Source of the DNA: Planctomycetota bacterium
GTDB taxonomy: Bacteria > Planctomycetota > SBBH01 > JACQRN01
Reading direction: 5' to 3'
Assembly: GCA_016206515.1 (NCBI GenBank)
Contig: JACQRN010000044.1
Span: 1 to 16,211 of the forward strand
DNA: 16,211 bases
Part shown: one piece after another, positions 14,785-16,211 of the stretch
Position numbering within the stretch: position 1 is the stretch's first letter
How the letters are laid out: the number at the start of each line of letters is the position of its first letter
Program-made: the position numbers and the translations under genes
Notes under the pieces: generated by a model
What the model was told of the DNA's origin: nothing
The model's input: the letters and a program-made list of their open reading frames with translations, nothing else
Database searches by the model: none

Positions 14785-14895
14785 AGGCCAGACCGCCGCC
14801 AGGGCGCGCTCCAGCCCCGGCACCGTGTCGAACTCCGCGAGCCGCGCAGGCTCGATCCAGCGGTAGTCGTCGTTCTCCCACGACTCAACCCTCGT
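14770..14895 (-). pseudogene. Nudix hydrolase C-terminal remnant
   Basis: About 40 codons of a Nudix-like C-terminus remain: ESWENDDYRWIEPARL followed by AEFDTVPGLERALAAVW and a stop at 14772-14770. The pattern W-E-N-D-x-x-R-W-x-x-P then D-T-V-P-x-L is typical of the last strand and helix of one Nudix group that hydrolyses nucleoside diphosphate derivatives. The Nudix box (GX5EX7REUXEEXGU) and the whole upstream part are missing. The space where they should be is occupied in another frame by the vapC-like gene, whose end overlaps the stub. No start codon suits the fragment, so it is most likely a dead remnant; alternatively it is chance similarity, since only 40 residues are available. Confidence 0.5.
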
Positions 14896-15250
14896 GTGCC
14901 TCCGCGCCCAGCCGCCTCGCGGCCGCCCGGAGGGCACCGTCGAACGTCCACAGACGCGAACCCGAAAGGAGCGAGGAGGCGAGCAGGTGCGCATCGATCC
15001 ACCCCAGGCCGGTCCCATGCAAGCGGTGCCGCTCGACGAGGGAGAGCACCTCCTCATGCTCCGCCACGGGCGCCGCGGGAAGCGCCCGAAGAAGAGAGAG
15101 GATCCCAGGGCGATCCCGCATCCGCCCGCAGGCGAGATCCCCCAGCACGAAGGGGTGGGTCAGGACGCGTCCTCCCTCCAACAGATCCCCGAGCTCGGCG
15201 TTTCCGCGGCGAAGGTGCTCTACCCAGACAGAGGTGTCGACGAGGACCAC
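14885..15250 (-). CDS. vapC: VapC-like PIN-domain ribonuclease toxin
   Basis: Ribonuclease toxin of the PIN fold, 121 residues, the usual VapC length. The acidic metal site is visible: Asp5 in MVLVDTSVWVEHLR, Asp38 in VLGDLACG (usually Glu in this motif), Asp86 in GLGWIDAHLLAS and Asp104 in LWTFDGALRAAA. Members cut tRNA or rRNA when released from VapB. The start is GTG at 15250, 6 nt after the antitoxin stop; the pair is co-transcribed in antitoxin-toxin order. The C-terminus (RRLGAEAHEG) overlaps the Nudix stub in another frame. The Glu38-to-Asp change is conservative and would probably still allow metal binding. Confidence 0.9.
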   Translation of the reverse strand: MVLVDTSVWVEHLRRGNAELGDLLEGGRVLTHPFVLGDLACGRMRDRPGILSLLRALPAAPVAEHEEVLSLVERHRLHGTGLGWIDAHLLASSLLSGSRLWTFDGALRAAARRLGAEAHEG

Positions 15251-15256
15251 GACGGG

Positions 15257-15448
15257 CTACCCCGCGCGTCGTCTGCGCGTCGCACGGAGGCGACGCTCCG
15301 TTCCCCCGAGCCGCGCGAGGCGGCGGGCGCTTTCCAGCGCGATCAGGGCTTCCAACCCCTTGTGGACGAGGGCCGTCTTCTCGTCGATCCCCGCCAGTCG
15401 CGCTGCGCGCGACAGGAGATCCTCCCGGAGATTCATGGTTGTTCTCAT
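15257..15448 (-). CDS. vapB: VapB-like antitoxin
   Basis: Antitoxin of the pair, 63 residues if started at ATG 15448. The sequence MRTTMNLREDLLSRAARLAGIDEKTALVHKGLEALI is a ribbon-helix-helix-like opening of the VapB group in which ...KTALVHKGLEAL is a common second helix; the following ESARRLARLGG segment contacts VapC. An in-frame ATG at 15466 would add six residues (MCILIH), but it falls inside a likely operator and has no ribosome-binding site, so I prefer 15448, which may be leaderless. The tail is Arg-rich (RRLRATRRRRAG). The stop is 6 nt before the vapC GTG. Confidence 0.82.
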   Translation of the reverse strand: MRTTMNLREDLLSRAARLAGIDEKTALVHKGLEALIALESARRLARLGGTERRLRATRRRRAG

Positions 15449-15456
15449 ATGTATCA

Positions 15457-15473
15457 GTATGCACATCCCATAC
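15457..15473. promoter_or_regulatory. Candidate VapB operator, inverted repeat
   Basis: GTATG-CACATCC-CATAC is a perfect 5-bp inverted repeat with a 7-nt spacer, 9 nt before the chosen vapB start, in a locally AT-rich patch. Minus-strand TTGCGT (15484-15479) followed about 18 nt later by TACTGA is a weak promoter match overlapping the repeat. Position fits autoregulation by VapB; the short arms make chance occurrence possible. Confidence 0.38.
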
Positions 15474-15494
15474 GCTTACGCAAGAGGGTCTCGG

Positions 15495-15932
15495 CTACCG
15501 CCCCTCCAGGATCCGGACATCCTCCAGATCCCGCGGCCGGCCGGCGGCCCGTTTCGTGGCGATCAGGTCGCCCCGCGAGACCAGGGGCACGGCGATGCCG
15601 TCCACGTCGACCGTGTTCCTGCGCGCATAGGCTGCGTCGAACGTCACGCCGGGAGTCCGCGTCTGGACATCCACGCGGACACGATCCTTGAAGATCGTGA
15701 TCTCCTGGGCGAGAAGATCATCCGCGCTCGTGAGCGCTGCTGTCCCCAGCCCCGCCTCCATGAACGCCTGGAGCAGCCGTTCCGCATTGTCGCGCGTCGG
15801 CCGGATGAGGATGTCGAGATCGAGCGTCATGCGAGGGACACCGTAGGCGATCGCGGCGACTCCCCCGATCACGACGTACTCAACCTGTCGGGAGTTCAAG
15901 GACGCGAACAGAGGCCGTAGCTGGCCGAGCAT
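15495..15932 (-). CDS. MNT/AbiEii-like nucleotidyltransferase (DUF6036-like)
   Basis: Small nucleotidyltransferase of 145 residues. The active-site block is clear: VEYVVIGGVAAIAYGVPRMTLDLDILI (about 18-44), with the GG of the fold and the metal-binding Asp-x-Asp of DLDILI. A third acidic position may lie in VRVDVQTR. The end VPLVSRGDLIATKRAAGRPRDLEDVRIL is typical of the AbiEii/DUF6036 group, where the K-x-x-x-x-R-x-K/R-D-x-x-D motif follows the core. Relatives act as toxins or antitoxins that transfer nucleotides to tRNA or to a partner protein, and others are of unknown role. ATG at 15932 is chosen; GTG at 15944 on the other side of a ten-G run is an alternative. It overlaps the small upstream ORF by 53 nt. 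Confidence 0.76.
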   Translation of the reverse strand: MLGQLRPLFASLNSRQVEYVVIGGVAAIAYGVPRMTLDLDILIRPTRDNAERLLQAFMEAGLGTAALTSADDLLAQEITIFKDRVRVDVQTRTPGVTFDAAYARRNTVDVDGIAVPLVSRGDLIATKRAAGRPRDLEDVRILEGR

Positions 15933-16077
15933 CCCCCCCCCCACGAAGCCTCGGATTGAGCGTCACGACCAGGTCGTACATCGCGTCGAGAACCCTCAGG
16001 CGCTCGACCGGCGAGAGCGTCCGGAACCAGGCGGCCTTCGCCTTAAGCGCCTCCTCGCCATAACCGTGAGACACCAC
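15880..16077 (-). CDS. Small conserved hypothetical protein paired with the nucleotidyltransferase
   Basis: About 65 residues, starting at GTG 16077 (GTG 16104 would add nine). The core EEALKAKAAWFRTLSPVERLRVLDAMYDLVVTLNPRL is an amphipathic helical pair. I recall similar short proteins, with a KARWFQSL-type motif, lying directly before DUF6036-like nucleotidyltransferases, but I cannot name a function. The tail after the ten-G tract (DARPATASVRVLEL) resembles, again from memory, the ends of such proteins, which supports the present frame. The long overlap with the next gene suggests coupled synthesis, as in antitoxin-toxin pairs. A minus-strand TAGAAT (16097-16092) could be a -10 element for a nearly leaderless transcript; no good -35 goes with it. 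Confidence 0.58.
   Translation of the reverse strand: MVSHGYGEEALKAKAAWFRTLSPVERLRVLDAMYDLVVTLNPRLRGGGDARPATASVRVLELPTG
15933..15942. repeat. Homopolymer of ten C (G on the coding strand) at a gene overlap
   Basis: Ten consecutive C on the plus strand, directly before the nucleotidyltransferase ATG and inside the end of the small upstream ORF. It doubles as the Shine-Dalgarno-like G stretch of the downstream gene. Loss of one base would join both frames into a single reading frame. Confidence 0.9.
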
Positions 16078-16136
16078 CCCGTCACGAACCCATTCTACCC
16101 CCACCGCGGCGTCAACCGAGGACGTGAGGCGGGAGA

Positions 16137-16211
16137 CTACGCCCTCTGCGCCGCGCCGTGGCGGGCGCGGTAATCGTCCAGCGCCTTTCCGAACGCCTCG
16201 AGGGCGGAGAC
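16137..16211 (-). CDS. C-terminal end of an unidentified protein (cut by window edge)
   Basis: Open frame entering from the right edge with 24 residues and a TAG stop at 16139-16137. The residues read VSALEAFGKALDDYRARHG followed by AAQRA, a soluble helical terminus. Codon use (GC-rich third positions) and strand agree with the neighbours. Too short for assignment; it could also be chance, as GC-rich DNA has few stops. The next gene start lies 32-59 nt downstream. Confidence 0.4.
   Translation of the reverse strand, partial: VSALEAFGKALDDYRARHGAAQRA

Noticed and set aside
1..16211. CRISPR arrays, tRNA, rRNA, transposases or phage genes
   Set aside because: No regularly spaced repeats, no tRNA-like cloverleaf with a fitting TPsiC arm, no rRNA signature and no recombinase motifs seen on either strand. 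The cloverleaf-like palindrome at 12169 lacks tRNA consensus bases and lies in a coding gene.

Overview
The window is very GC-rich and densely packed. Every gene I can support lies on the minus strand; the long plus-strand reading frames are antisense shadows of these genes. The gene content (complex I membrane subunits, P5C dehydrogenase, a LigA-type ligase, clostridial- and plant-type ferredoxins, three toxin-antitoxin-like pairs) points to a bacterium with a respiratory chain. The style resembles uncultivated high-GC lineages (Acidobacteria-, Eisenbacteria- or Deltaproteobacteria-like), but no marker here fixes the phylum.

Layout in transcription order, right to left. (1) 16211-14885, accessory stretch: the C-terminus of an unknown gene; a small ORF overlapping a MNT/AbiEii-like nucleotidyltransferase at a ten-G tract; a VapB-VapC pair; and the C-terminal stub of a Nudix hydrolase running into a heptamer repeat. 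(2) 14723-7183, a tight run of five genes with gaps of 3-19 nt: a long FAD/Fe-S D-2-hydroxyacid-type dehydrogenase, ligA, a DUF502 membrane protein, a P5C dehydrogenase (rocA type) and a [2Fe-2S] ferredoxin. The dehydrogenase gene carries an in-frame, cloverleaf-like palindromic element of 120 bp. (3) 7066-5820: a ferredoxin with four [4Fe-4S] motifs, followed by a single-pass membrane protein of unknown family. (4) 5807-5168: a Phd/RelE-type toxin-antitoxin module with a recognisable promoter and a palindrome. (5) 5141-1: a promoter, then nuoJ, nuoK, an MrpD-like antiporter subunit, an 82-residue two-helix membrane protein, a second NuoL/MrpD-like subunit and nuoM (cut by the window edge). 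These last genes overlap by 4-11 nt and form one operon.

The operon at the left encodes the proton- or sodium-pumping membrane arm of a complex I-like machine. Its nuoJ is the first gene, so the peripheral arm (nuoA-I) must be encoded elsewhere or differ. Two ferredoxins and two redox dehydrogenases lie just upstream. A ferredoxin supply to the membrane machine is possible but is only inferred from proximity.

The observations most worth checking are the palindromic element translated inside the FAD/Fe-S dehydrogenase, the composite antiporter arrangement with its small subunit, and the vapBC/Nudix remnant junction.
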